Of a DNA stretch of 64,000 nt, positions 1 through 11,640 are shown in pieces; the first letter of the stretch is position 1; the number at the start of each line of letters is the position of its first letter. The position numbers were made by a program, and so were the translations under genes. Source of the stretch: Orthonyx spaldingii (Eukaryota; Chordata; Aves; Passeriformes; Orthonychidae); NCBI GenBank assembly GCA_013397795.1, contig VZTJ01005950.1, positions 96,330-160,329 on the forward strand. Direction: 5' to 3'. Under the pieces are notes generated by a model. It did no database searches. It was not told where the DNA came from and saw only the letters and a list, made by a program, of their open reading frames with translations.

Positions 1-3000
1 CATCATTTATCATGTACAAAGGTGTTTCAGAAGAATTACAGGTGTAAATCAGAGCCAACTATGATAATTTTAAGATATCACAGCTGCTTTGCAGAACTTG
101 GAAAATACAGCTATAAAACAATTGACACAGGCTTTCTGATGTCATTTACAAGATGTAGGAACAATTCACATTCTTCAAGACAACAAGGATTTGGCTTTAA
201 GTGACCAAAATCCAAACCATTCTGGAACAGAGTAAATCAAGGAAGACAATCTACAGTGTTAAACTATCCCTAAAGTTGTACTCTCAGTCAGTAAGGTCCT
301 TTAAAAACAATGCTTGTCCTCATCAGCAGGGAAACGGCTACAGATCTCTAGAGAAACTCCAAATAACAAGAGGGAAATTCATGGAAAACTGGAACAGCCC
401 AGGGCCCCCATTGCTGAACTGTTACAGTATGTCTAAAACATGCCAGGAACTGAATGAAACTACCAAACTGACCTAAAGCACATGCAAGTGTCTTCTCGGT
501 GAGACACACGTGTCACTATTTCTCTAGTCTTTCTTTCTCTAGCACTTTCTGAGCTGGAGTTCTCTAGGAGACAGCAACCCATAAAAAAAAGTAGAGGTTA
601 TTTTGGAAGAATACTTCCTGCAGTACTTCCTCAGTTGCAGGACAAAAGCAACTACAGGAAAAAAACTCAATAAGATAAAATCAGAAGACACTCCCAAGAA
701 CAGCCAGGTAGTCCCTCCCATGCTGTAGTGAAGGGAAATGAGGAGAAGCCAAGTGCCTGGTGAGTGTGGAAAAGCACCATAAAAAACTCAAGAGTTGGGA
801 AAAGAACTTCTGAATACCAGAGCTGCTCATTTAGTTTCATGTTACAAAGCTCATGCTTGAAAAATGGGCAAATACAGGGGACTCTGCCTAGAAATGGTAT
901 AATTATGATAGATTACATTATTACATTATCTTCATGCATTTTTCTCTGGATTTAAGAATTAGTAGTTCTTCCAATAATGAAAAAGGAAGAAGAGCGTTTT
1001 TAAATCATCAGTGCTGCAAATCCTGCACTCTAGAAAAACCCTCACATCAATCCAAGCTCTGTTCAGCTTGGCTGAGATATACACAAAGCCAACAGCCTCC
1101 CTACATGCAGGATTCTGTCATCTAAGCCATTTCTCACAGTTTTTCTCAACAAAAATTAAAACCAAATGAAAAATTGCTGCAGTTAAATGGGCAGAATCCT
1201 CCACATTACAAAGTTAACAGAACATTAAGATGTTGATGTTCACTTTTACATACATGGAACAACACAAGGAAGTATCTTTTCAGCCAAACTGGTTTTCATC
1301 TTGAAGCAGCACAAATAAAACACATACCACTAAAAACAAGGACAATTTTCAACAAGATAAGAAGTGCACTGAGAATAAGGGATGAAGATACATTCAAAAT
1401 ATGGACAGTTTTAAAACATGTATAAATATTCCCCATCTTCCCCCTCAACTTATTACTTTCTGATCTAGCTTGGTAGGCATCACTTTAGAATCAAGTCTTG
1501 AGCAAAGATTTTAAAACAGACTTTTCATTACTATCATGTTTCTCCTATTCAGTCTTCAAGCAGATAGGAACCTCCTTCTTGGTATCCACCAACACTGTTT
1601 CCTTTGACTTTCGGGTCCTTGACAAACTCTCCCAGACTCGGAAACTGCTTTCTACATCTTATCAGAAGAGAAAGCTGGCTGGGAAAGTTACCCTTGCATT
1701 CCTTCCTTGTGCCCAGTTTGTTCAAAAGTAGTTTAAACACATTAGCTACTTCCTTAAACTCACTTTCTGAATTGAGCGATTTACGTGTTGGGGGGAAAAA
1801 AACCAGTTCACCTTATTTGGGACTCTGCAGCATACAGAGAAGCTATGGCTAGACAATATAAGGCAGACAGTTGGCAAACTTTATTCTTCCTCAGCTGACT
1901 GCAGAAAAACAAACAGCAAACTACTCAATATATGTAAAACAAACATGAAAATTATAAAGCATTATTTTAAAATACCTGAAAATATTTCAGAAACCCCTAT
2001 TTCAGAAACCAGTCTTGTTAAAAGCTGGACAAATGTAAGCCTTAAAGGCCTCTATGTTTTACATGATAATGCCACTAAGTTCACATTTCCAAATACCAAA
2101 AAGCAGGAGAGTTACAAAAGTGTAAGACTGAAACCAAAAATATAAGAAGAAGCTGGAAACTCCACTTGCCCACATCTAGTATACCTTTTCCAGGGAAAAA
2201 AACCTAATTTCTGTTCAATCAGTTTCTTTTGCTTAGTTTATCTTACTAAGTCTACAATTCACATCCTTTTTGCATCTTACACTAAACATCTGTAGAAACA
2301 CCAATAAAATTCTACCTTCCTCAATCTGACAATATGACAGCTTCTTTACCATGGTGAGTTTTATATACTGAGCAAAACACTTATGAATTACACAAAAACT
2401 GAGTGAAGTTTTAGATCAAACAAATCACTGGAACTTTTCTCTCCCCCATTTAGATTTTGAAGAGTTGTTTTCTTTCAAACCTTGAAACAAATTACTCCCC
2501 CATGAAATGCTATTGAAGTAGCACGGAAAGGCACTGCCACGTGTGGGTGTTCAAGCTCTTTACCTCACATACTATACCAGGATAATTAGGTGAATTCTTA
2601 GGAGTCATCCTGAGAAAAGCTCTGGCACCAGGTTTGTCACCAGGATCACCAGTTCTTCCTTATGACCTCCTAAACTTAGAAAGCAGTTCTGAGAAAATCC
2701 AAAACTCTGCCTTGCTGAGATAAGCAAGACAAGCAATGAGATGAACTGAGGGACCCACACCAACAAACCTGTGTATTTCAGCTTTTCTTTGTCCCTAGTC
2801 ACAAAACAACACCATACACAGGATTTCAAACACCTCACAGATGCAGGTTGGTGCACTCATGAATAGGAAAGAATGGCAAACTCCAGACTTTGAAAGCAAG
2901 ACAAAGAACCCACCTCTGTCTAGACACAAATCCATGAAACAAGCTGGTCAGGTGCCTTTGCCAGGCCTTCACAATGAGCAAAACAAAAGAACTGAAGAAG

Positions 3001-5930
3001 AAAGACACACTAAGCAGGGTTGTTTTGTGAGACATTCACAGACATTGAGATCTCTGCAGTGTTGTGTTTTAAACCTTCAGCAAACAAGGGCCCAGAAGAA
3101 AACCAAAATGGATACACATAAGTATTTTGGAACAGGTCAGTGAAGTATGTCCACACAAGCTTTGCTAATGCAATCACAAGTTCAGTGAAGCCAAATGGAC
3201 ATCTCAACTGGTAAACAGAGTAATAAGAAACACTGTCATATCCAGTTAAAGCAGATTTTCAAACAATAGGCAGTCTAACTAATGAGAAACATGAATGTAG
3301 CTCACAAATTAAAGAGTCCCTCAAGGTAAGAACAGGCCCGAAATGCTCTCCAAAAATTAAAAGACCTAAACCAATGGAGTACACTATCAGAAGTTGGTTA
3401 CACTTCAAAAATGCCTTTTTACATGAACAGAAGGAAAAGAAAATTTACTTTCCCAGCAAAGGAAAGATGTCAGTGCTGCAGACCACATCACAAACCAGTT
3501 CCTCGTGCCAAAAGGACTTCCAAGAAGACAGAAATCCCCAACTTCGCAAACACCAACAAAACCCAAAGCAAATTTGGTGGCAAGCAGAGGAAACAACATA
3601 CAGCTTGGTTTTATTTAAACTATTTTTCTGTATGCCCTGAGCACATACTTGCATCTGCATGGCCAACAGATTTCAGAACTTTTCTTTTAAAATGCAGAAA
3701 CATCCCATTAGAAAGAAGCCCAAATGAAAAGAAGCACAAGATACTGCAACACAAAAACATACATTCAATTAATTTACCTTTCATTCAAAACTTTTTAAAA
3801 ATACCTCACACAAAGATGATTTTTTTCCACTATCACACAGAATAACCAGGACCTTATACTTTGTTCTGCCTTCTTAGTCTTAGTAACATGCTAAAAAGTA
3901 GTGGAAAAATTATTACCAAGCACTACAGCCTGGACACAAGGAAACACAGGATTACTTGGGCTCCAAACCAGTTCCACACAAACTTCTTGAGCAATTACTA
4001 CACTCCTCTGTAATCAGGAACAAGCAACTACAGAAGAGCTTGGTCCGTATTTTTCAAAAAATTAAAATAAAATAAAATAACATAAAAAGCAAACAAATCC
4101 CTGGTGTGATAGTGGGATAAAGAAGTCCAATTCCATCCAGCCATTCTTCTAGAATCACAGTTGTGCCTTTACTCAGCTCTCCCTGGGGATATCACAAGAA
4201 GGATAAAAGAATAACCAAATCAGCGTCATTCTTTGTTGCCTGACTGCTGGACTACACAAAGAAAGTTTCTCAATGGCTTCAGCAAAGACTGAATAGAAAA
4301 CACCCAGAATGGCACTCGATTCAAACTCCTCGCCTCTCTCTGCATTTGCCATGAAACTTGTGCAACAGGGGGATCTAAACAGTACTTGCAGAATTTGAAA
4401 AGATGAGTAGGAAAGGTTCAGTGCAGCACATGAAAAGACGGAGCCGAAACGGAAACTGCACCACTAGAGATGTTCACTCTTCAAAAAATTTGTAGTTAAA
4501 TAATTCCATTGCAAACATCTATGCAAAACTTAAAAAGGTTTTAAATTTTGATGACATAAAGGTGAGGCACTGTCACCCTGACTACAGGGGAGGAGCAAGG
4601 CACAGCACAGAAAGAAATGAAACTGAAATAACGAAAACGGGACGAAATTCAATACAGCAAAACACAAACCTGAACAGCTCAACCAGGATTTCTTTTAGAA
4701 AAAATACTACAGACAGGAATGAGCTGATCACAAAATGACTACAAGCCAGAAACAAGGGGGCAAAAACTTTTCAGCAGTGAGATTAACAAGAAAAGAATTC
4801 AATTTTGAATATTCTTTCAAGTCTTTTTTTTTTTTATACACAGACACATACACAAATGTTTTAACATTTCCAAGCTCATCTAGAACTTAATACTGTCAGG
4901 TTCATTCATTTTGAATAGTCTTTTATTTTGAAAGTAGAAACACAGAAATTAATTAAATTATCCAAAACAAAGCATTTACTTAATATGAATAGAAGTAGAA
5001 GGTGCAAGGAAAGCTGCACTCTATGGCTCGCATTGAAAGACTGATGTAAAGCATCTTTTTAGTTCACACAATGGAGAACATCTACTGGTATCTTCTGCTG
5101 AATTTTTTTGTTCTATTGTAATGCATGAAAAACAAGAAGAGTCTAGTGAAAAAAGGTCTAAGCATAACCATGGGAAAACCACCAAAAATTACATAGATTT
5201 GTTGACAGCATGGTTGATTTAATATAAAAAAATAATAACATTATTTTAAAAACCCTATTGGGCATTATTAAATATGATCAAAAAACACAGCTACATGTGA
5301 CAAAACCAATGTGAAAAAACCAATGTGAAATACATCTCCAATATTTCAAAATGGTGCCAGAGAATATGACACCAGAACAAGTTAATCCTTTTCAAAGATA
5401 CTTACTTTTCCAAAGACATTACCATTTCAGTTTAAAAGATAAATATTTAATCTGTGTATTTCTATCAGTATTTAGAGTATCAATGTAAGTTTTGGGGCAA
5501 ACTGGCTCTTCTGTACTTAACCTGCTTTTTCAAACTGGTATGGAAGTAATTGGGAAATTTTTTACTACAACTGGATCATATAATTTCAGCATACAAACTG
5601 ATACAATAAATATTTCCTCTACCTAGAAGAGTATTTGCTAATTGAACTCAATTTTTCTTTTGTCTCTTTTCAGGTTTTTTTTGGTCAGTCTGGTTCTTCC
5701 TACATTCTAGTTCCCTCAAAATTAATCAAGGATATATTCTGTGCAACTGCATAAAACTTTTTTATAAATTCCAACAGTAGTTTTTATCACGAGGATCTGC
5801 CCAATGATAAATGGGAGCTCACAGATCCATATGTGGATATTTTTAGCCACTTTGTAATGCATTTGTCTTTTTCTCAGCCCTATCCACCCTGCTTTCTTAC
5901 ACACTTGAGCATTCAGGTGTTTTTACTCAC
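1..5930 (-). other. KMT2C: KMT2C intron 6 (partial)
   Basis: AT-rich non-coding sequence downstream of the exon 6 donor. Open frames here, including a 144-codon one at 3411-3845, resemble no protein I know and have no conserved motif. I looked on the minus strand for the expected next exon (RCAFCKHLGA-like) and did not see it. The sequence holds a short (AAAAT)n tract near 4060-4080, a T-run near 4826-4836 and a tandem pair of a 14-base AAAACCAATGTGAA-like unit at 5300-5330. I recognised no transposable element. Confidence 0.85.
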
Positions 5931-6040
5931 TTCTGTGCTCCCTGAGACAACAGCTTTGTCCACGTTCACCGACAGCTGCTCTTCAGTCTGGCAGACCCCC
6001 ACAGACCACTCCGCACAGCGGTGATGAGCCCAGCAGTGAC
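5931..6040 (-). CDS. KMT2C: KMT2C coding exon 6 (partial CDS, 110 bp)
   Basis: Encodes the second half of the pre-PHD zinc knuckle of the first extended PHD unit of KMT2C. After the split Gly codon the 36 codons read HCWAHHRCAEWSVGVCQTEE then QLSVNVDKAVVSGSTE. The human counterpart as remembered has TCWAHHRCVEWSLGVC. HxxC within AHHRC is the likely zinc-ligand pair matching CAFC of exon 4. The acceptor ends acctcag after a CT-rich tract (AG at 6041-6042). The donor is AGAA|gtgagt (GT at 5929-5930). The exon ends in phase 0. In human the next exon begins with RCAFC, the first PHD finger itself; no such exon is found in 1-5930, so it should lie beyond the left edge. Confidence 0.97.
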
Positions 6041-6414
6041 CTGAGGTGTGCAGAGAGAGAAAGGGCCAGGGTGGGACAGCTCTGTCAAGCACCTCCTCCA
6101 AGCATGAAACTCAGTTAGAGCAGTAAATATTTGCCAGATAAACCCTTTTTTTCTTCTTGTTGCAACATTGAAAACCCATATTATCATACACTGAATATAT
6201 TGCAGTTACTATCAGACACTAAAAAACACTGCAATTTTCTGTTATATACAACACACCGTTATATCTGTTTATAATTTTCAAGTGCCTGATTGTGTAATCA
6301 CAGCACTGAGGTGCACAGGATTCTCTGATTTTATGATTCTACATTCAATGCTTGTGTGACACACACACAGAGTTACAGCTGACCTTATATTTCACCATAG
6401 ATAACATTTGCCTT

Positions 6415-6456
6415 AATTAAGAGTACAAACATTTGTACATGTTTGTACTCTTAATT
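6415..6456. repeat. Perfect 18-bp inverted repeat, 6-nt spacer
   Basis: Left arm AATTAAGAGTACAAACAT (6415-6432), spacer TTGTAC, right arm ATGTTTGTACTCTTAATT (6439-6456). The arms pair without mismatch and the match stops at both outer ends. In intron 5, 375 bp from exon 6. No homologous element is recognised. Confidence 0.97.
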
Positions 6457-6790
6457 TATGATTCCCAATCTGTATGTTCATGCAGAATATGTTTATGTGA
6501 TGCTTTAGAAGTCTACACGAAGCTCAAAAAACAGCATGAACAGAAACCCATATGAATGACTGAGAAAAATGGTGTCAATACAACAAACACTATAGAGATA
6601 CACCTACCTAACAAAAAAAAAAAATCAGAATTTGTAGAATTCAACAGGTAACTCTTACAAGAAGTTTCTAATTCAATTCTGGGAAAAACAATGTAAGTGA
6701 AGCATACTTCCAGAGGAACTGTCTGACTGCTTTATACAGGAGTTAGAAATGATGGTTTACACTAGCTGTTGAAATTAGGTATTGGCCAAC

Positions 6791-6814
6791 TTAATAATTC
6801 TACAGAATTATTAA
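6791..6814. repeat. Perfect 10-bp inverted repeat, 4-nt spacer
   Basis: Arms TTAATAATTC and GAATTATTAA with spacer TACA. It overlaps the start of a tandem duplication. AT-rich, so chance formation is plausible. Confidence 0.9.
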
Positions 6815-6841
6815 AGCTACAGAAAATTAAAGCTACAGAAA
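6810..6841. repeat. Perfect 16-bp tandem duplication (two copies)
   Basis: ATTAAAGCTACAGAAA occurs at 6810-6825 and again at 6826-6841 with no mismatch, followed by an A-run. Likely a recent slippage or repair duplication. Confidence 0.95.
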
Positions 6842-7666
6842 AAAAATCCCAAGAATCTCCGTATGGGCTTGGGAAGAGTCCGTGACAAATAATAGCAACT
6901 TTAAAAATGTAGACTGATAAACCCACCCACCCACCTACACACATTATAGTATAACTATTTAAACAAAAGCATTGGATTTTTTTTTCTTTTAAGTAGACCT
7001 TGAAGTAAGTTTTCACACTCATGAAAGAGTGACATTTATATTATTACATAAATGCATTTCCATTTTTTGAAGCAAAATATGTGAATGGACTACTGGCATC
7101 AAAGCATTTGGACACAGATGCCTTCTGAAAAAGTAATTCCTAACTTAATTAATAGAAAAGTTCCACTGAAATGAAAGAGCAGATGACAAACCAGATAGTT
7201 TTCTGAGAGAAAACCTGCAGATTCTGGAAACATGCAAGTGCATGATGCCTCTACTGCTCTAATGATGATGCTCTTTTAAATCTTCTATTCCATTGTCTCC
7301 AATAACCCTGCATTTGCAGCAGGAGATCAGGTAACGTCATAGGATTAAGACTTTTAGGAATTATATTAAGCTGTGCCTCATTCCTTTTCCCTTTTCTCCC
7401 CAAAACAGAATCATGGTACTGAAGGTATTACTACCTGAACAGCAGTTCAGCAGCAGATTACAAGTATTTCCCCACACAAAGCTAAGGAGTCTCTTTTCTG
7501 GAGAGAAGACTACAAAAACACAACCTGACATGGGCAAAAGCTGCCAAAACACCATCAAAGACTTGTCAACCACCACAGTACAAAAAACCAACAGCTGCAA
7601 AATTTCACTCATGTCACTGTAGCTACTGACCAGGCAAAAAAAAAGGAGGATAACAATGAGTCTTAC

Positions 7667-7806
7667 CTGTTGGCTCGAATAAGGCTTGAACATCAATGTC
7701 ATCTGGTAAGCCAACTAAACTGAGTTCATCCCAGAATTTGACAACCTGATCGTCAGAAGCAGTTTGGGTGCTTACACTTGTACATGATGCTATACTCGAT
7801 CGAGAT
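7667..7806 (-). CDS. KMT2C: KMT2C coding exon 5 (partial CDS, 140 bp)
   Basis: Encodes the linker between the two halves of the KMT2C pre-PHD zinc knuckle. It has 46 full codons, including SCTSVSTQTASDDQ and WDELSLVGLPDDIDVQALFE. Both segments match the remembered human sequence with few changes. The exon start (SRSSIAS) seems about two residues shorter than human, offsetting the extra residues in exon 4. The acceptor is pyrimidine-rich and ends gatacag (AG at 7807-7808). The donor is ACAG|gtaaga (GT at 7665-7666). The final G plus GT from exon 6 makes a Gly codon. No zinc ligand pair is present in this exon. The amphipathic WDELSLVGLP stretch is the strongly conserved part, so it may pack against the zinc knuckle (inference). 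Confidence 0.97.
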
Positions 7807-8943
7807 CTGTATCAGGAAGCAGAAAAACAAACTTAGAAGTGACCACATTCTTCATTCAATTAGCCAGGTACTCACAAATGATCCAAAACTCAGGAAAAGT
7901 GGATGAAATTTTTTCCTAATATGATAAAATATAAATCAACATGAATGAAAGTCATGTCGATTCCTTCTTTACATTTTAGCCCAACACGTCTCCCAGTAAC
8001 AGTTTCCAGTTAAAGCTGCTATTCAGTAAACAAGTCTGCTCTCTTCCAGTTCTTCAGGACACACACTCTTCTTTAAGTTGGATTCTGTTTGATATTAAAA
8101 CTTGCCCAATCCTTGGAATGGAGAATAAGGTAACAACATTCAGATGTGAGGTGCCTATGAAAATACTAAAACTATGGGAGGAAGGTAGAAAAAAGACCAG
8201 GTCTTCAAAATCAGTTTGGAAATAAACATCTTTGTACAGTGCCATCAGATGTCAAAAAAAGAAAAATGGTGAGGGTGAGCTGGAGGAAAGAAGTGGGGGG
8301 AGATTAAAAAATGCAGTGATATAAAGACTACTATATTGTACTAGTTTATAATTTGTTCCCCAAATTCTGATGTCAACAGAAAACAATTCATACAACTCAG
8401 ATTACTCCATTAAAAAAAACCCAGAAGCAACAACTCCACATTTCCTGCAGACTAAAGAATATCTTGGACATCTAAGGGTGTGCATGTAGGTTTACTGATA
8501 AGAGACTTGTTCACTGATGCCTCAACAATTGGTAGGAAAGGTGGTGCTGCATTTTCCATTAAGGTTCTTTGAACTTGATTACTCTCTGCTATTAATAACT
8601 CAAATGTATGCATTTGTCAATAGATACAGTAAGCACTGGAATTTTAACCTGTGGTAACTCTCCCTTCCTGAAATCCATGCATGCTTTACTTCAGCCATTA
8701 CATTCATAAACACATTTTCAAAGCCCTTAGTTTATGGGGAAAAGAGTAACATCTGTCTTGGACCATCCAAGGAATCTTGTAAGTTTTCCATTATGATGTG
8801 GTATCCTCATGACCTGCATAATTTAAAAAAAATCTACCCCAAAACCTATTAATTCTGACACTATCAACATTTAAAACCTCCTTAACAAAGCACTATGTTC
8901 TGTTTGACAAAACTGGTTCCTGAACACCATTCATGTCCCCTGG

Positions 8944-9149
8944 AATTACAGAATGGTTTGGGTTGGAAAGGATCTCGTTCCAACACTCCTGCTATGGGCA
9001 GGGACACCTTCCACTACCCCAGGTTGCTCTAAGCCCCATCCAACCTGCCCTTGAACACTTCCAGGGATGGAGCATCCACAACTACTCTGGGCAACCTGTG
9101 CCTGTGCTTCACCTCTGTCACAGTGGAGCCTCCTCTAAACTGCCACTCA
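8944..9149 (-). mobile_element. CR1 LINE 3' fragment
   Basis: Starts with the reverse complement of the CR1 3' end (ACAGAATGGTTTGGGTTGG) and continues through the typical CR1 order: GGGCAGGGACACCTTCCACT, AAGCCCCATCCAACCTG, CTTCCAGGGATGG and CTCTGGGCAACCTGTG. It then has a short internal deletion before a TCTAAACTGCC-like segment. 5'-truncated, as most CR1 copies are. It lies in intron 4 in the same orientation as KMT2C transcription. Confidence 0.93.
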
Positions 9150-9689
9150 CAACAATTAAATCTAAAGGATCTTTAAGAAAAACTAAATCCCAACTAACAA
9201 GGCATTTTTTGGTGTAAAAAAAGCTTTCTCACATGATCAAACCAATCCATTTACAGAACTTCTCAATTTACTCTGCAATCTCACCCTGCACAGAAACACT
9301 TTCCACCCCATCCTGATCCTCTATACATAGACTTCTCCGCAAGTAATATTTCATATACCTATAGAACACAGTCTGAGGTGAGGGTGTTACTTTTATTAGC
9401 TTTAAGAAAAGCCACTTTTCTATATCGGCACTATACGATGTGCACTCTTCCACCACCAACATGAGGACAAAAATGTACACTGTGCACGCAAGCAACCTCA
9501 GCGAGTGTGGAACACTCCGAGCAGCTCCTCCAGCAGCAGCAGCACTGCCATGGACAGCTCTGACAGGGGGAGTTTGGCAGAGCCAGCCATTGCCCTTATT
9601 GTTTCCCTTCTCGGCCGGGCCTCACAGCCAGAGTCAATGCCCCAATGCCCGGTCTGTGCCCTGCACTGCTCGAGGTCCTAGATCACCGC

Positions 9690-10590
9690 CCCACCCTCGG
9701 CCCCGCATGGCCGCCCCGCCCGCAGCCCCGCATCACTGTAATGCATCACCATTCCCCATCACCGCCTTGCCTTCTGTCCCACACCACCTTCAACCTTCCG
9801 CCACCGCCCCGCATCACCCCTCCGCTCTCAACCCTGCTCCATCCTGCACGGCCAGCGGCTCCGCACCGCCCTCAAGCCGCACGACCCGTGGCTCCACATC
9901 ATCACACTGCCCTCAACCCCGCACCACCCACCGCCCCTTAACGCCCACAACNNNNNNNNNNNNNNNNNNNNNNNNNNNNNNNNNNNNNNNNNNNNNNNNN
10001 NNNNNNNNNNNNNNNNNNNNNNNNNNNNNNNNNNNNNNNNNNNNNNNNNNNNNNNNNNNNNNNNNNNNNNNNNNNNNNNNNNNNNNNNNNNNNNNNNNNN
10101 NNNNNNNNNNNNNNNNNNNNNNNNNNNNNNNNNNNNNNNNNNNNNNNNNNNNNNNNNNNNNNNNNNNNNNNNNNNNNNNNNNNNNNNNNNNNNNNNNNNN
10201 NNNNNNNNNNNNNNNNNNNNNNNNNNNNNNNNNNNNNNNNNNNNNNNNNNNNNNNNNNNNNNNNNNNNNNNNNNNNNNNNNNNNNNNNNNNNNNNNNNNN
10301 NNNNNNNNNNNNNNNNNNNNNNNNNNNNNNNNNNNNNNNNNNNNNNNNNNNNNNNNNNNNNNNNNNNNNNNNNNNNNNNNNNNNNNNNNNNNNNNNNNNN
10401 NNNNNNNNNNNNNNNNNNNNNNNNNNNNNNNNNNNCACAGCCGCTCACCACCTTCAATCCCGCACCACCCACAGCTCCTCACCGCCCTCAACCCCGCACC
10501 ACCCTCAACTCTGCACCACCCACAGCCCCTCACTGCCCTCAACCCCACACCACCCACAGCCCCTCACTGCCCTCACAGCCCAGCCCGTAG
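9690..10590. repeat. C-rich minisatellite, about 34-bp unit, around an assembly gap
   Basis: On the plus strand the array is built of CCTCACTGCC, CTCAACCCCA, CACCACCCAC and AGCC in order, 34 bp per unit. The clearest copies are right of the gap (about 10440-10580), with degenerate ones left of it (about 9720-9951). The complementary strand, which is the KMT2C sense strand, is G-rich with runs of three or four G spaced four to six bases apart, so it fits the G-quadruplex pattern. True copy number is unknown because of the gap. Confidence 0.88.
9952..10435. other. Assembly gap, 484 N
   Basis: A run of N inside the C-rich minisatellite. The length is probably an estimate. Any frame drawn across it is meaningless. 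Confidence 1.
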
Positions 10591-11433
10591 CCATGGCCTG
10601 TACCCCTGCATTGCCACTGGCTCCCTTGATGTTTCCCTAGGGGTGCAGCCCCTCTGTCACGCAGCCAGCACTGAGCGATCCCACACTCATCATCAACCAT
10701 GAACGAACCCAAGCCAACACAAGCCGCCAGTGACAGGACCTCTGTGCCTGTAAAAACATGGCTCTGATCAGTCCCATGCCAGTGCCCTCGCCAGACACGC
10801 CAGGTACTGAGCAAATCTCTGCTGCGGGGCCAGGTACACCCCTGCCACCTCTCAACAACTACTGAGAGGCCTGGGGACCATGGCCAAACCCTCGAGCTGG
10901 GTGAGCTGTCAGCAAACCCCACTCCTGCAGGGCAGGAACAGTGTGCCTTCAACAGCACTGGCACCAGGGCGAGAGGCAGCGCTGAGGGCAACGGGACAAG
11001 CTCCAACCAGGTGGCAGAGGCTGTTCATTACTGCTGTCTACACAATACATGAGGTGTCAAAAGTCCATTCTCTTCCACCCTTCGTGTGTACCTGTACTTC
11101 AGCATCACAAGTAGATCTATACTTTACAGTAACTATGTCTCTCTTCTGTGTTCTTCCACAGTGAAGATTCTCACTTGGGGAACAAACAAACCCACTTTTA
11201 AAAAGCCAAAGACACAGCTACTGCTATACTGGTCACGTGTTGGCTGTTCTGGGGTTCTGTTTTTAGTTAGGTTTCTGTACATGCTGCTTTACCCTTACAA
11301 AAATGTATTAATATTAATAGCCCACGTTTTCACAAACACAAGTTATTTGCCTATTGTAGTACAGAACCAGTAAAGAGCCTTCCTGAAGTCCGTGCAAAAT
11401 AAAAATACCACGTATTTATTGTAGAATACTTAC

Positions 11434-11640
11434 TTCTTCTGGCCTCTCTGTTTGCGCGGCACTGAGTTTTGCCTTGGAGTTCTCTCACAAGCTCCATCGG
11501 TGCTGTCGCTGGCTTCACTCTTATTTAAAGGCTGGTTTTTCCATGGGATAACATACCCAGGAGTGGGACCGAATTGTTTTAAGTCTCCTTGTCCTAATGA
11601 GCTCCGTTCTCCACAGTAACAAAAGGCGCAGAGTTGTTCG
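11434..11640 (-). CDS. KMT2C: KMT2C coding exon 4 (partial CDS, 207 bp)
   Basis: Encodes the start of the N-terminal extended PHD region of KMT2C. The frame has 68 full codons and opens with EQLCAFCYCGERSSLGQGDL, essentially identical to the remembered human sequence, then a PWKNQPLNK motif, and ends in a basic PRKQRGQKK patch. CAFC is a CxxC pair that looks like the first half of the pre-PHD zinc knuckle; its HxxC partner is in exon 6. The stretch between PWKNQP and the basic patch is the most divergent from human and appears about two residues longer. The acceptor ends cttttacag (AG at 11641-11642). The donor is AGAA|gtaagt (GT at 11432-11433), the strongest in the window. The final AA joins the first A of exon 5 to give Lys. 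The basic patch might act in nuclear targeting or nucleic-acid binding, which is inference only. Confidence 0.97.

Larger units (their letters stand above)
6041..7666 (-). other. KMT2C: KMT2C intron 5
   Basis: A 1,626-bp intron between exons 5 and 6, the only short one in the window. It is AT-rich and contains two perfect short inverted repeats (6415-6456 and 6791-6814) and a perfect two-copy 16-bp tandem repeat (6810-6841). A CCCA-rich tract near 6924-6940 is also present. A 117-codon minus-strand frame overlapping its upstream end is only exon 5 flank and intron. Confidence 0.93.
7807..11433 (-). other. KMT2C: KMT2C intron 4
   Basis: A 3,627-bp intron between exons 4 and 5. It contains a minus-oriented CR1 fragment (8944-9149), a GC-rich block from about 9480 that becomes a C-rich minisatellite, and a 484-base assembly gap inside that minisatellite. 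GC content from about 9480 to 11000 is far above the rest of the window. The long frame running 9440-10702 crosses the gap and is not a gene. Confidence 0.93.

Noticed and set aside
3411..3845. 144-codon plus-strand frame with a basic start
   Set aside because: Composition follows the AT-rich intron and no motif is conserved. Not called.
1..5930. Search for KMT2C exon 7 (first PHD finger, RCAFC start)
   Set aside because: No minus-strand match and no suitable acceptor-linked frame. The exon should lie left of the window.
6270..6350. Possible CR1 tail (TTTATGATTCTACATT)
   Set aside because: Only the octamer-like tail resembles CR1. The sequence before it does not carry the usual 3' blocks.
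9440..10702. 420-codon plus-strand open frame
   Set aside because: It runs through 484 N and a C-rich minisatellite where stop codons are rare. No domain, and the product is a Pro/His/Ala-rich translation of a repeat.
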